In this document: positions 37,597-46,952 of the stretch, one piece after another
Layout: the number at the start of each line of letters is the position of its first letter
Numbering within the stretch: position 1 is the first letter of the stretch
Source: Caldilineaceae bacterium
Lineage (GTDB): Bacteria; Chloroflexota; Anaerolineae; Caldilineales; Caldilineaceae
NCBI GenBank assembly: GCA_019637695.1
Contig: JAHBVG010000005.1
Location: 1-64,000 of the forward strand
Reading direction: 5' to 3'
Length of the DNA stretch: 64,000 bases
Made by a program: the position numbers and the translations under genes
The notes under the pieces: generated by a model
Database searches by the model: none
Seen by the model: the letters and a program-made list of their open reading frames with translations, nothing else
Told to the model about the DNA's origin: nothing

Positions 37597-38448
37597 TCAT
37601 ACCAGGAGGATACCATTCTGCGATGGATCGTGGATGAGCCAGCCATCTCCGGTTTGGATGGGTTCGACGCCTGCATTGCGCAATCGCTCAAGGGTGGCGG
37701 AGAGGGCGTCGGCGTCGGGCAGATGGATCTCGTAAGTGATCAACCGCGCCGTGTTGTCCGGTGGGGCGGGGACGCCGACGCCAGCCCATGTGTTCATGCC
37801 CAGGTGGTGATGATAGCCGCCTGCACTGATAAAGAGGGCGGAATCCATCGCCAGCATGATCTCAAAGCCGAGGATATCGACGTAGAAATGGCGCGCACCC
37901 GTCAGGTCCGCCACGCGCAGGTGGACATGGCCCATGTCCGTTTCCGGGTGGATGCCCTGCCACGGCTGCTCATTCCCCTCCAATTCGGCCATCACCCCAT
38001 CAACGTCAAAGGGCGTCGTATTGAGGACAAAGCGCCCGGCGGTGTCATACCACTCCTTGCGAGGACGATCTCGGTAGATCTCAATGCCGTGCCCATCGGG
38101 GTCATGGAGATAGAGCGCCTCGCTGACGTTGTGATCTGACGCGCCGTCGATGGGCGTCTCGGCCTCAAGGAGATGATTCAATGTGCGCGCCAGTTCCAGG
38201 CGGGAAGGCACGCGCAGGGCAAAGTGGAAAAGCCCGGTGGCGCGAGGAAAGGCGCGCGCCCCCGGCAATTGCTGCAAACAGAGCAGGGGGTTGTCGCCTG
38301 CACCTAATCGTGCAGTGGATACCTCCTGGCTGACCAGCGTCAATCCAATCTGGTCCTGATAAAAGCGCAGGGAGCGCGTCAGATCTGCGACTGTCAGCGT
38401 AACTGCGCCCATGCGGGTTTCAGGGTCAATGCGGCTTGTCGTCTCCAT
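37597..38448 (-). CDS. VOC-family protein, CatE-like extradiol (catechol 2,3-) dioxygenase type
   Basis: Two vicinal-oxygen-chelate modules: residues about 12-125 (MGAVTLTVADLTRSLRFYQD, then LFHFALRVPSRLEL) and 145-260 (MGHVHLRVADLTGARHFYVD, then YHHHLGMNTWAG). Expected metal ligands are the His in HVHLRV, a His in YHHHLG and a Glu in HGIEIYRDRP or near the end. This arrangement matches the CatE/YfiE-like dioxygenases of Bacillus. METT at 38448 is preferred as the start, with GTGAGGAT seven bases upstream. The in-frame ATG at 38514 lacks a ribosome-binding site. Likely a cytoplasmic iron-dependent ring-cleavage enzyme or a related VOC enzyme. The substrate cannot be specified. Confidence 0.82.
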   Translation of the reverse strand: METTSRIDPETRMGAVTLTVADLTRSLRFYQDQIGLTLVSQEVSTARLGAGDNPLLCLQQLPGARAFPRATGLFHFALRVPSRLELARTLNHLLEAETPIDGASDHNVSEALYLHDPDGHGIEIYRDRPRKEWYDTAGRFVLNTTPFDVDGVMAELEGNEQPWQGIHPETDMGHVHLRVADLTGARHFYVDILGFEIMLAMDSALFISAGGYHHHLGMNTWAGVGVPAPPDNTARLITYEIHLPDADALSATLERLRNAGVEPIQTGDGWLIHDPSQNGILLV

Positions 38449-38517
38449 CGCTATCCTCACTTGTTGTCGAGATGATCCAATTTGGCTCATCACTATGCCA
38501 CGCTGAGGCTGCAAAGG

Positions 38518-38754
38518 TCAACTGGGATCTACTTCTTCCCCTGATGGATGGGCAAATGATCCTCTCGCAGCTTTGTTCATCTGGCCGAGGATAAAGTTAT
38601 TCAGATCCTCAATGCTCACAAAATAGAAGCGCTCTCCCGACGGAATATGTTCCATTGAGCCACGCCACTGGCCGGGCGGCGCTGACGCGCTCGGCTCCTG
38701 CCAGATGCGCACGATGAAGAGATGCTGCACCCGCTCCTTACGATTTACAGCCAT
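38518..38754 (-). CDS. small conserved hypothetical protein (78 aa)
   Basis: Start chosen at ATG 38754 (MAVNRKERVQHLFIVRIWQE), with CAGGAG eight bases upstream. The in-frame ATG at 38838 lies within a repeat. The segment HLFIVRIWQEPSA...WRGSMEHIPSGERFYF, then DLNNFILGQM, looks like a family of small proteins I have seen in Chloroflexota and cyanobacteria near regulators, but I cannot name a function. No membrane segment or known catalytic motif is visible. It may be in one unit with the VOC gene 69 bp downstream. Confidence 0.6.
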   Translation of the reverse strand: MAVNRKERVQHLFIVRIWQEPSASAPPGQWRGSMEHIPSGERFYFVSIEDLNNFILGQMNKAARGSFAHPSGEEVDPS

Positions 38755-38786
38755 AGATTGCTCCTGCACAAGTGAGTTTATTCTTG

Positions 38787-38871
38787 GGGACTGGGGATCG
38801 GGGATTAGGGATCGGGCGGTTGGTATCTGATGGACCAATACTCACCTATTCAGTCCCCGATCCCCAGTCCC
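38787..38871. repeat. inverted repeat between SARP gene and small protein gene
   Basis: The arms gggactggggatcgggga (38787-38804) and tccccgatccccagtccc (38854-38871) are perfectly complementary over 18 bases, with a 49-base loop containing gggattagggatcggg. The gap 38755-38969 lies upstream of the small gene and downstream of the SARP gene, so it could end the SARP transcript or shape the small gene's 5' leader. The 'ggggatcggggatta' pattern looks like a dispersed repeat unit. Confidence 0.5.
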
Positions 38872-38969
38872 TAACTCTCGGTATTGCCATTGTAAACAAG
38901 ACGCGTCCGGTGAGCGTCCAGTTTTCGTCCGAACTGGTTGAGCAGCACAAAGATCCCACGCTGGCTGGT

Positions 38970-41900
38970 TCAGGTCAGGAAGGGCGCAGCCAGCTTCTTC
39001 AGCGGAACGATCTCAGTTTCTGATTCAATGGCGAGACGAATGTGGGGGGCGAGGTGGACTTCAAGATGAAGTCTGGCCTGTTTGAAGGTATGTAGATCAT
39101 TGGCGAGCAGAGGACGCCGGATGGCGGCAAGGTGGAGGCGCACGCCCTGTAGAAGACGCGCTGCTGTTATCAGATCATTGCGGACAATGGCGATGTGCGC
39201 GAAGCCAATGAGAGAGGCAATCATACCGCGCTGATCGCCGAGTTCTTCGTTGAGTCGGAAGCTTTCCTGGCAGAGGATGCTGGCCTGCTCGACATTATCT
39301 TCGTCCAGGGCGAGATAAGCGAAGATCCGTTTCAGTCGAGGCGGCTGCCAGCGTTCGCCCACTTCCTCGAAGATGACCAATGCCCGCTCGGCGTAATCAC
39401 GGGCGCGCTGATTCTCTTCGTTCGCCATCGCCAGGCTGGCCAGGTTGACCAGGGCGAATGCAATGGCATGTTTGTTGCCCAGCGGCTGATAGAGCGGCAG
39501 ACAGCGCTCAAAGAGGATCTGTGCATCCGCATACTTTCCTTCGTCATAGGCGAGTGCGGCCATATAGAGCAACGAAGACGCGACGCCGTTGGTATCGCCG
39601 AGGACGCGGTAGAGCGCCATACTTTCCTCAATATAAGCGTGGGCCACAGGGTAATCCTCATAATAGCTGTAAAGCATGGAGAGAGCCGCCAGCGTCATCG
39701 CTGTGCCGTGCCGGTCGTCGAGCTGGCGAAATCGCCCCAACGCATCCTTTAAGAGGGGCTCTGCCTGCGCATAGTCATGCTGGTAGAGATATCCCATACC
39801 CAGGTAATGGAGCGTCTGCGCGAGGAGGTTGGTCAAGCGGTGCGCTGTGCAGATGGCTACGCTTTCCGCGGCTAATTCGGCCTGCCCTTGATAGTCGCCG
39901 CGGAAATAGGCAATGCGGGCGGCTGCAATCAAAGCTGCTGCGCGCAGAGGGGGATGGCAATGGCTTTCGGGCAGCGCCAGGACGCGCGTAAGCCAATCCT
40001 GACCTTCAAATAGATGGCCGCGATTGGCCCAGAACCAGCCCAGCGAACACGCCAATCGCAAAGCGATTTCCGCTTCCTGGTTGGTCAGCGCCCAGGCGAG
40101 GGCCACGCGCAGATTTTCCACCTCGGCCTCCAGATACTCCAGCCAGAGTATCTGCTGGGGGCCTTGTAGATGAGTGGATGCCTTTTCGGCTAAGTTGGCG
40201 TAATAGTGCGCATGACGCCGCGCCAGCCGGGTGTACAATCCTTGTTGGGTCAATTGCTCTAATGCAAACTCGCGCAGGATCAACAACATACGAAAGCGCG
40301 GATCATCGTTGAAGGGATTGGGGGTTGCCGAGCGCAGCATGTTCTGATCGATCAAGCTGGTCAGGCCATCCAACAGATCAAAGGCCGGCCTGGACTCATC
40401 GAGCAACAGATCGCGATCAACCACAAATTCCGCGGCTTCCAGCGTAAAGTCCCCCACAAAGACAGCCAGTTGCGCAAAAAAAGATTTCTCACGCGCAGAT
40501 AGGAGATTGTGACTCCATTCTATGACATTGCGCAAGGTCTGTTGTCGCGTGGGCGTTTGCTGGATTTGGCTGTTCAGAAAGTCCAGACGGCTGGAGAGCC
40601 GGTTTAACAGGGCTACGGGCGTAAAGAGTTTGCAGCGGGCCGCCGCCAGCTCCAGGGCCAGGGGTAGACCATCCAGATAGAGGCAGATCTGGGCGACGGC
40701 TGCGGCGTTGCCGGCATTGAGTTGGAAATCAGGATTGACGGCGCTGGCGCGTTCGACAAAGAGCGCCACGGCGGCGCAGTTTGCCATCTCCTCTGCGCGC
40801 AGATGAGGGGATGCGGGCAGCGTCAGCGGCGGCACAGGAAACTCATATTCGCCGTAGATGTGCAACACCGAACGGCTGGTCACGAGGACGCGCAAATGGG
40901 GGACGACGGTGAGTAATTCGCCAATCGCCGTCGCCGCCGCATTGACCTGCTCAAAATTATCCAAAATCAAGAGCAGGTGGCGGCTGCTCAGAAATGCCTT
41001 AACATCGTCGATGAGCGAACGGTGTCCGCTTTCGTTTACGCCGAGTGCATCGGCAATCGCCGGGATCACCCCATCCGCCTCGGTGATGACCCCCAATGAG
41101 ACAAAATAGACGCCATCGGCGTAATGAGAGGCTCCTTTGTCGAGAATGCGATGGGCCAGCTCAAGGGCGAGACGGGTCTTGCCAGATCCCACAGTGCCGG
41201 TCAGGGTCAGCAGCCGAACATGTGAGGATGGCTGCAAGAGATCACACAAGCGCGCCAATTCGTACTCGCGCCCAATAAACGAAGCCAGGGTAGCGGGGAT
41301 GTTGTGCGCGATTTCGGGGCGAGTGGTGGGTGTCGCGGCGACGGTGAAGAGATCCTGGGTTGCGCTAGTTGGCCGCTGAATTGTCTCGTTTTGGACGATG
41401 GCGCGGTAGAGTTCGCTGGTTTCGGGCATTGGCGCGACATTTAATTCAGTGGCAAGCCGCCCCTCAAACTGCTTGTACTCGCGCAGTGCGCCGGTCCGGT
41501 CTCCCGCAAGCGAGCGCAACAGCATGAGATCGCGCACAGCATCCTCGCGCAGGGGATCGTGCGCCAGCAGTTTGAGGACATAGTCGATCCCCTGCCAGTA
41601 CTCCTGGCGGGCGAGGCTATCCTGCACCAGCCGGTTCAACGCCATGAAGAAGTCATTGCGCAACCGCTCGCGTTCAAAGAAGATCCAATCGTCGTAGATC
41701 CCCACCAACAGGTCGCCGTTGTAGAGCGCAACCGCATCGGCCAGTCGCTCCACATCCTGGCAACTCGCCTCAAACTCGGCTACATCCAACCAAAAGTCGG
41801 CCTCTGGGTTCCATTGGATCTTCCCCCCATCTGCCAACAGCCAGGGCCGGTCGTCAGCAGCAGGGGGAAGGGCGCGTCGAAGATCGTGAAGATGACGGCG

Positions 41901-42092
41901 CAAATTGCCCCGCGCAACTGGTTCATCTTCATCTGGCCAGAGTGTAAAAGCAACCTGCTCTCGTGTCAGCGCTGACCGGCGTTGGAGCAGCAGGTAAGCC
42001 CAGAGCGGGAGCGTTTTGGGCAAACCCGGAAAGCGCAGCGGCTGATTATCGAGAAAAATCCTTAAATTGCCAAACAAGTGAATGTGTAGCAT
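38970..42092 (-). CDS. SARP-type regulator: BTAD, STAND ATPase, TPR (1040 aa)
   Basis: Residues 1-95 form an OmpR-like winged helix (LPLWAYLLLQRRSALTREQ, then ARGNLRRHLHDLRRAL). Residues 100-245 form a bacterial transcriptional activator domain (EQY-type repeats; REDAVRDLMLLRSLAGDRTG). Residues 265-560 are a STAND ATPase with FIGREYELARL, P-loop GTVGSGKTRLAL, Walker B LLLILDNFEQV and VLVTSRSVL. The rest is TPR-like repeats. The size is normal for large SARP/LAL hybrids of Chloroflexota. The protein probably activates nearby or distant genes when a ligand opens the ATPase. The target is unknown. The small gene and VOC gene lie downstream in the same direction. Confidence 0.88.
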   Translation of the reverse strand: MLHIHLFGNLRIFLDNQPLRFPGLPKTLPLWAYLLLQRRSALTREQVAFTLWPDEDEPVARGNLRRHLHDLRRALPPAADDRPWLLADGGKIQWNPEADFWLDVAEFEASCQDVERLADAVALYNGDLLVGIYDDWIFFERERLRNDFFMALNRLVQDSLARQEYWQGIDYVLKLLAHDPLREDAVRDLMLLRSLAGDRTGALREYKQFEGRLATELNVAPMPETSELYRAIVQNETIQRPTSATQDLFTVAATPTTRPEIAHNIPATLASFIGREYELARLCDLLQPSSHVRLLTLTGTVGSGKTRLALELAHRILDKGASHYADGVYFVSLGVITEADGVIPAIADALGVNESGHRSLIDDVKAFLSSRHLLLILDNFEQVNAAATAIGELLTVVPHLRVLVTSRSVLHIYGEYEFPVPPLTLPASPHLRAEEMANCAAVALFVERASAVNPDFQLNAGNAAAVAQICLYLDGLPLALELAAARCKLFTPVALLNRLSSRLDFLNSQIQQTPTRQQTLRNVIEWSHNLLSAREKSFFAQLAVFVGDFTLEAAEFVVDRDLLLDESRPAFDLLDGLTSLIDQNMLRSATPNPFNDDPRFRMLLILREFALEQLTQQGLYTRLARRHAHYYANLAEKASTHLQGPQQILWLEYLEAEVENLRVALAWALTNQEAEIALRLACSLGWFWANRGHLFEGQDWLTRVLALPESHCHPPLRAAALIAAARIAYFRGDYQGQAELAAESVAICTAHRLTNLLAQTLHYLGMGYLYQHDYAQAEPLLKDALGRFRQLDDRHGTAMTLAALSMLYSYYEDYPVAHAYIEESMALYRVLGDTNGVASSLLYMAALAYDEGKYADAQILFERCLPLYQPLGNKHAIAFALVNLASLAMANEENQRARDYAERALVIFEEVGERWQPPRLKRIFAYLALDEDNVEQASILCQESFRLNEELGDQRGMIASLIGFAHIAIVRNDLITAARLLQGVRLHLAAIRRPLLANDLHTFKQARLHLEVHLAPHIRLAIESETEIVPLKKLAAPFLT

Positions 42093-42218
42093 AAAACCGC
42101 ATTAAATCGCTACAGTGGATTGTTAAGAGGAGATCGAGCAGTATTCTAACATGGCAGCTCGTTTGCGGAAATTGTGCGTATCGTTAAGCAAATCGTTAAT
42201 CCTGGTCAGGGTGGATGG

Positions 42219-42806
42219 CTAATCTTTACGGCGGCGGAGAAGCAGCGACAGAAGGATCATCGTTGCAACCGGCCAGATCCAACTCAGTTCGCCAGGGCCG
42301 CCAGGACCGGTACGCGCTTCGGCGCGCTGGATATGGATCAGTCGGTATGTGGCGGTCGCCTCCGCCAGTTGGGCGTCGCTCATGCGCTGGGGGTGGACGC
42401 CGACCAAGGGAGCGACAACGCCGCTCGCGATCAACACTTGTCGCATGGGACCAAGCCGCCTCTGCTGATCGATCACCTCTTCGGCGATCCCCGTCCACCA
42501 GCCCTCTGGCAGCCAGACTTCGACATAAGGATTGGCGCGCAAATTGCGATACCAATCGGAGATCTGGCCGAAACCGGCGGTGCAGTAGAGTTCACCATCC
42601 ACAATCGCGTAGTTGACCGGCGTGTAGCGCCGCTTTCCTGTTTTGCGCCCGGTGTGGACGATCACCATAATCCGCCCGCCCATGCTGGGCCAGCAGCTTA
42701 TCCACGGCCCCAGCCCGATGCGCCATAGGAGGAGCATAAAGCGGTTGAGAACTTTGAAACCACGGCGCGCCTTCTCTTCCAACCCGGCATATCTGCTTGT
42801 TGTCAT
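42219..42806 (-). CDS. deazaflavin (F420)-type nitroreductase-family protein with C-terminal membrane anchor
   Basis: The split-barrel core shows MVIVHTGRKTGKRRYTPVNY and GFGQISDWYRNLRANPYVEV, signature segments of the DDN/F420-dependent oxidoreductase group. The C-terminus (SWIWPVATMILLSLLLRRRKD) is a single membrane segment with a positive tail, so the protein is probably anchored by its tail with the barrel in the cytoplasm. ATG 42806 (MTTSRYAGLEEKARRG) is preferred because GAGGAAG lies seven bases upstream. An in-frame start at 42860 lacks one. The length of 195 aa is a little longer than usual because of the anchor. It may use F420H2, or have another cofactor or role in this family. It stands alone. 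Confidence 0.8.
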   Translation of the reverse strand: MTTSRYAGLEEKARRGFKVLNRFMLLLWRIGLGPWISCWPSMGGRIMVIVHTGRKTGKRRYTPVNYAIVDGELYCTAGFGQISDWYRNLRANPYVEVWLPEGWWTGIAEEVIDQQRRLGPMRQVLIASGVVAPLVGVHPQRMSDAQLAEATATYRLIHIQRAEARTGPGGPGELSWIWPVATMILLSLLLRRRKD

Positions 42807-43184
42807 CGTCTTCCTCGAAACGGGTATCTTGAACCCGTCCATGTAGCCCGGTTGTTGCATGGAAAGGGTTCTTCTTCGATCCTAGCACCTCTCCGCGGTC
42901 TTGAAATCGGATAAACGTTGGGAGGAAAGGAGGAAGGATGAAAGACTGTACCGTACTCGATTCAGGCCCCATAATCGCGCATCGACTATGGCAACGAGAG
43001 GGGCGGAATGTCATCCCGTCCCTCTGGGCGGATTCAATCCGTCCGACGCCATCGTTGAATCCTCGCTGTTTCTGGCTTTGCCAGGTTCGGTTGACCGTAG
43101 TAAACTGGGGCATCTACACCAATGATAGCCCGACTGTCGCCAGTGTGATCAGCCGGGCTACTTTTTTGTGAGGCAGGAGGTGGG
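42807..43184 (+). other. 378-bp gene-free stretch with structured sequence and terminator-like hairpin (43126-43167)
   Basis: tagcccg (43126-43132) pairs with cgggcta (43154-43160), followed by TTTTTT at 43162-43167. This looks like a plus-strand terminator or attenuator about 20 bp before the phosphatidylcholine synthase gene. Upstream, agaggggcgg and ccgtccctct (about 42998-43024) can also pair, as can cggattcaatccg. An open frame at 42938-43171 has a good ribosome-binding site, but I see no family signal and it runs through the hairpin. A small RNA or 5' leader regulating the next gene is possible but not supported by a known class. Confidence 0.4.
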
Positions 43185-43925
43185 ATGGGCAAGGTAGAGG
43201 AACACACATCGACCCGAGGCGAGCTAACGCCCTCCACTCTTCATATTCTGTTGGCCTGGTCTGTCCATTTTATCACCGCCAGTGGGATTGTTTGGGGCTT
43301 ACTGGCGCTGATCGCCGCCGTGGAACGCCAATGGGTTATGGTCTTTGTGTGGATGGCCGCCAGCCTGGTTGTCGATTCCATCGATGGAACACTGGCCCGT
43401 CTGGTGCAGGTGAAGCGTGTGCTGCCCGGTTTCGACGGCGCCCTGCTCGATAACATCGCCGATTATGTAACCTACGTGGTCGTGCCGGCCTTCTTCTTCT
43501 ATGTGAGCGATCTGCTGCCTCCGCTCTTCTCTTTGCCGGCGGTTGCCCTCATTCTATTGGTATCAGGCTATCAATTTTGCCAGGGAGACGCCAAGACCGA
43601 GGATCACTACTTTAAAGGGTTCCCCTCGTATTGGAATATCCTGGCCTTTTATCTGTTTATCCTTGCCCTCAACCCGTGGATCAATCTGAGCGTCATCATT
43701 CTGTGCTGTGTGCTGATCTTTGTCCCCGTCAAATACATCTATCCCTCACGAGCGCCCCAATATCAGTACCTCACGCTGACACTGGCTGCCCTATGGGGCG
43801 TAATTTGCACCATCATCCTCATGCAGTTTCCCCAACCCGATTTTCGCCTGATCCTGGCGTCGCTCTTCTTTGTTGTCTACTACGTGGGGATCAGCCTTCA
43901 CCTTATGCTCTCACCGAAGAAATAG
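43185..43925 (+). CDS. pcs: phosphatidylcholine synthase (CDP-alcohol phosphatidyltransferase family)
   Basis: Joins choline to CDP-diacylglycerol to make phosphatidylcholine in the cytoplasmic membrane. The catalytic signature DSIDGTLARLVQVKRV...GALLDNIADY has the DG-xx-AR-(about 12)-G-xxx-D-xxx-D spacing typical of Pcs enzymes rather than the 8-residue spacing of Pgs/Pss. Eight or so hydrophobic segments follow, with YVTYVVVPAFFF right after the motif. The length of 246 aa is as expected. ATG 43185 has AGGAGG about five bases upstream. A terminator-like hairpin just before it suggests a separate or attenuated transcript. Choline specificity is inferred from spacing and sequence similarity. 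Confidence 0.82.
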   Translation: MGKVEEHTSTRGELTPSTLHILLAWSVHFITASGIVWGLLALIAAVERQWVMVFVWMAASLVVDSIDGTLARLVQVKRVLPGFDGALLDNIADYVTYVVVPAFFFYVSDLLPPLFSLPAVALILLVSGYQFCQGDAKTEDHYFKGFPSYWNILAFYLFILALNPWINLSVIILCCVLIFVPVKYIYPSRAPQYQYLTLTLAALWGVICTIILMQFPQPDFRLILASLFFVVYYVGISLHLMLSPKK

Positions 43926-43966
43926 CGCCAATAGAATTTGGGTAGATAAAATAAGAGAAAATGGCA

Positions 43967-43972
43967 TATAAT
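43967..43972 (+). promoter_or_regulatory. possible -10 element (TATAAT) before the muramidase-STAND cassette
   Basis: An exact TATAAT lies at 43967-43972 in an AT-rich patch after the pcs stop codon (43926-44167, 242 bp gap). No good -35 stands 16-18 bases upstream. TTGACA also occurs at about 44114 without a matching -10. The region is the only place for a promoter of the four-gene cassette that begins at 44168. The ribosome-binding site of the first gene is AAAGGG at about 44153. Confidence 0.3.
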
Positions 43973-44167
43973 GGTGAAAGCATATCCCTATTAATTGCCA
44001 CTCAATGTCATTCAAGCTGAGGCTGGATGGTAGACCGCAGATGGCAGAAACACCTGCCACTTGCAACCTGCAACTTGCCACAGCCCATGACGATTCCACG
44101 TTCTATGCCCAATTGACAAGAGAGCGATCCGGTTGCCACGCCAACAGAGAGAAAGGGTAAACGCGTT

Positions 44168-46924
44168 ATGAACAAACTCGGATTCTACACCCAAAACAAC
44201 CAGGGCGTACACGAGCAGATAAGCAATATCCAACCGCCGGTAATTTTGCTCCACGCCTGGGATCAAGGTCTGTTGCAGGAGATCCGTCAGTTCCGCGCGC
44301 CGGATGCCTTCGTCATCGGGCGCATGGACTACGTCGGTGGGCCGGGGAACCAGACGCCGGTACGCGATCTGGTCAGCGCCTGGCTCGATAGCGACGATCC
44401 TGCTGCGCACGGACGCGCCTACGCCGAGCATATCCTCGGTGATAACTTTCAGTTGGCGCAAAAACGTGAGAATGGCCGTCTGCTTGTGGATGCGTGGATG
44501 AGCCTGAATGAGTGTATCCCTGGCCCGGCTTCTGGCGCGTTTGGCCGCGGCGGCGAGGAACGCGCCGAGATCGAGCGCCGTCTGCGCGCCTATGATCGCT
44601 TTCAGGTCGCCTTCCGCGACAAGCTGATGGAGCATAGCATTGAAGCGGTGGCCTTCAATTTCGGCGCAGGGAATTTCACCGAGGCCGCCCACTATCTCGA
44701 TTATTTCCCAAAGACGCTGGACAGCTACACCTATCTCGGCTTCCATGAGTATGGATGGCCTGCCCTCAACACGGCTGTGGATCCTTCCGCGGTCTCTAGC
44801 GCGGGTAGCTACCGTCCCATCGTCGAAGGCATCCGCCAGCGTACAGGTCGCAGCTACAAGGTGATCATCACCGAGGCGGGGCTGGCGCGTATGTACAAAC
44901 ATCAGGACGGGGTCGGCGATGTCGGGTGGTGCTATCCTCATGATTCGGTGAATCAGGATCACTATTGGCGCTCGCTGGATTGGTTCAACGACTACATGGC
45001 GCAGGACGATTACGTGATCGGCGCCTGCCTCTTTCAGGTGGGCCACGGCGCCGGTTGGGAGACCTTCCGCCACATGGGCCAGGACAGCGAAGGCCGCCCC
45101 ATTGAGATCCTCGACCGGGTGCGCCAACTGCGCGACAAGGTCCGCCCCGCAAAGGATGGCGCGCAAGCCAGTCCTCAACTGACGCCAGTCTCTCCCGAAA
45201 GGGTGCAGGTCCAATTCCCGCAGATCTACACCAATCAGCAGGTGATCAATGCTGCCTCTGCCGCAGCCAAACAGTTGGGGTTGGAACAATGGGATCTGCT
45301 CACCCGCGTTGACCAACGTGTAGAGGATCTCGCCCAAAATCGGAACGCTGTCTACGCGGGCCCGTCGTTGGATCGAGCTGCCAGTTTCTCGGCTGAGGAA
45401 CGGACCGAGTTGCTGCAAAGATTGCTGGGCGAACTGCTCCAGCGCCTACAATGGGAAGGGCAGGTCAACGCGCCGGCTGGGCTGAACCTGCGCGCCGGCC
45501 CGGCTCAGGATCAGACCCGCATCACCACCATCCCCAACCGGGAAATTGTGCAGGTCTTGCACGAGCAGGATGGCTGGCTCTTTGTGGCCTGGCAGGGGCA
45601 GCCCGGCTATCTTTCCGCTGCCTTTGTCAATCGGCGTAGCGCCCAGCCCAAGGGGGAGGACAACACCACGGCGCTCAAACAGACGTGGGCGCGCTACCGC
45701 GATCTCCTGCAACAGGAGGCCGGCCGGCTGGGGATCGACCCGGCGGTGGCTGTCGCTGTCCTGTTGGCCGAGTCAGGCGGACGCGCATTTGCCGCCGATG
45801 GACGGTTGATCGTCCGCTTTGAGAATCACATCTTCTTCCAGGAATGGGGCCATCGCAGCCCTGATCTCTTCGCCCGCTTCTTCGAGTTCGATCCCAATGA
45901 GCGTTGGAAAGGCCACCGTTGGCGACGCAGTGAAGAGGATGGCTGGAAGGTGGCGCATACTGGATTGCAGACGAGCGAATGGGATCTCCTCAACTTCGCC
46001 CGCAGCTTCCACGAGGAAGCGGCGTTGCGCTCGATCAGCATGGGCGCGGCGCAGATCATGGGCTTCAACCATGCCACTGTGGGCTATGCCTCGGCCCAAG
46101 AGATGTTTAACGACTTCCAACAGAGCGAGGAGAATCAGATCCGCGGCTTCTTCCGCTTTGTCGAGGGAAAACGGCTGGTGGGCGCGTTGCGCCGTAGTGA
46201 TTTCCTGGCCTTTGCCGCCGGTTACAACGGCAGCGGACAGGCCGAAACCTACCGCGCCATCATTGCCCGCTACGTGGAAATGGCCCGCCAGGAGATCCCC
46301 GAACTGGGCGCTGCCAGCCGCGGCCTCTCTCCACAGGAAGCGATGACAGATTTCGCGCTTCCGCTCGAAGCCGAGGATGTAGCGCAGCGCCTGCCCCAGC
46401 CGCTATCCCCAGAGCAGTTGGGCGGCAAATCACTGGCCGAAGCGGACCTGGCGCTCTATGAGGCCTGGCGCACACACATTGAGCAGGGCTTGAAGAACAA
46501 CCAGATCATGTTCGATAGCATCTTGCGCGGCTTTATGAACCCCTATTGGACAACGGTCTGGATGTATCGCATCCTCTTTGCCGTGGGCATCCTTTCGTTT
46601 GTGGCAGCCATCGTCCTCGCCTATCTCTTGCGCGGGGATGCGACCACGGCGCTGGGCAGCGCTGCCATCTTTGGCGGGCTTGGCGTGATCTCCTTCCTGA
46701 GCTACTTCCTCAGCCGTCCTTTGCAGGCGTTGGAGGAAAATCTACAGTTGATCACCTGGCTCGGCGTCATCTACAACAGCTATTGGACTCGACTCACCTA
46801 CATGACCCGACTGGAAACCGTCCAAGAGGAGTTGGACGAAACAACCAACAAGACCATCGCCCAACTCAACGATCTGCTCGACAAACATTCAGCCCTGGGC
46901 AAGAATCGGCCCGGCCTGCGCTGA
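44168..46924 (+). CDS. TIM-barrel glycosidase-like + SH3 + N-acetylmuramidase protein with C-terminal membrane hairpin (918 aa)
   Basis: Four parts can be seen. Residues 1-330 form a clan GH-A-like TIM barrel, with candidate catalytic Glu115 in WMSLNECIP (acid/base, NE motif) and Glu236 in VIITEAGLA (nucleophile). Residues 430-490 form a bacterial SH3 domain (GLNLRAGPAQDQTRITTIPN). Residues 500-710 form an N-acetylmuramidase of the PF11860 type, with catalytic Glu535 in LLAESGGRAF and SISMGAAQIMGFNH. Residues 790-850 hold two hydrophobic segments 10 residues apart, then a helical tail. No signal peptide is present, so the hydrolase part is predicted to stay in the cytoplasm unless released or exported in an unusual way. 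It is the first gene of the cassette with CHAT-FGE, SIR2-like and nSTAND genes. Confidence 0.8.
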   Translation: MNKLGFYTQNNQGVHEQISNIQPPVILLHAWDQGLLQEIRQFRAPDAFVIGRMDYVGGPGNQTPVRDLVSAWLDSDDPAAHGRAYAEHILGDNFQLAQKRENGRLLVDAWMSLNECIPGPASGAFGRGGEERAEIERRLRAYDRFQVAFRDKLMEHSIEAVAFNFGAGNFTEAAHYLDYFPKTLDSYTYLGFHEYGWPALNTAVDPSAVSSAGSYRPIVEGIRQRTGRSYKVIITEAGLARMYKHQDGVGDVGWCYPHDSVNQDHYWRSLDWFNDYMAQDDYVIGACLFQVGHGAGWETFRHMGQDSEGRPIEILDRVRQLRDKVRPAKDGAQASPQLTPVSPERVQVQFPQIYTNQQVINAASAAAKQLGLEQWDLLTRVDQRVEDLAQNRNAVYAGPSLDRAASFSAEERTELLQRLLGELLQRLQWEGQVNAPAGLNLRAGPAQDQTRITTIPNREIVQVLHEQDGWLFVAWQGQPGYLSAAFVNRRSAQPKGEDNTTALKQTWARYRDLLQQEAGRLGIDPAVAVAVLLAESGGRAFAADGRLIVRFENHIFFQEWGHRSPDLFARFFEFDPNERWKGHRWRRSEEDGWKVAHTGLQTSEWDLLNFARSFHEEAALRSISMGAAQIMGFNHATVGYASAQEMFNDFQQSEENQIRGFFRFVEGKRLVGALRRSDFLAFAAGYNGSGQAETYRAIIARYVEMARQEIPELGAASRGLSPQEAMTDFALPLEAEDVAQRLPQPLSPEQLGGKSLAEADLALYEAWRTHIEQGLKNNQIMFDSILRGFMNPYWTTVWMYRILFAVGILSFVAAIVLAYLLRGDATTALGSAAIFGGLGVISFLSYFLSRPLQALEENLQLITWLGVIYNSYWTRLTYMTRLETVQEELDETTNKTIAQLNDLLDKHSALGKNRPGLR

Positions 46925-46952
46925 ACAGGAAGAGTGGTGAGTAATGAGTGAT

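Noticed and set aside
43150..43170. tRNA or riboswitch
   Set aside because: The stem does not extend into a cloverleaf and no known riboswitch core was recognised; only a terminator-like hairpin is supported.
42938..43171. Small gene with strong ribosome-binding site
   Set aside because: The 77-codon frame has no recognisable protein pattern and runs through a terminator-like hairpin. Left as gene-free.
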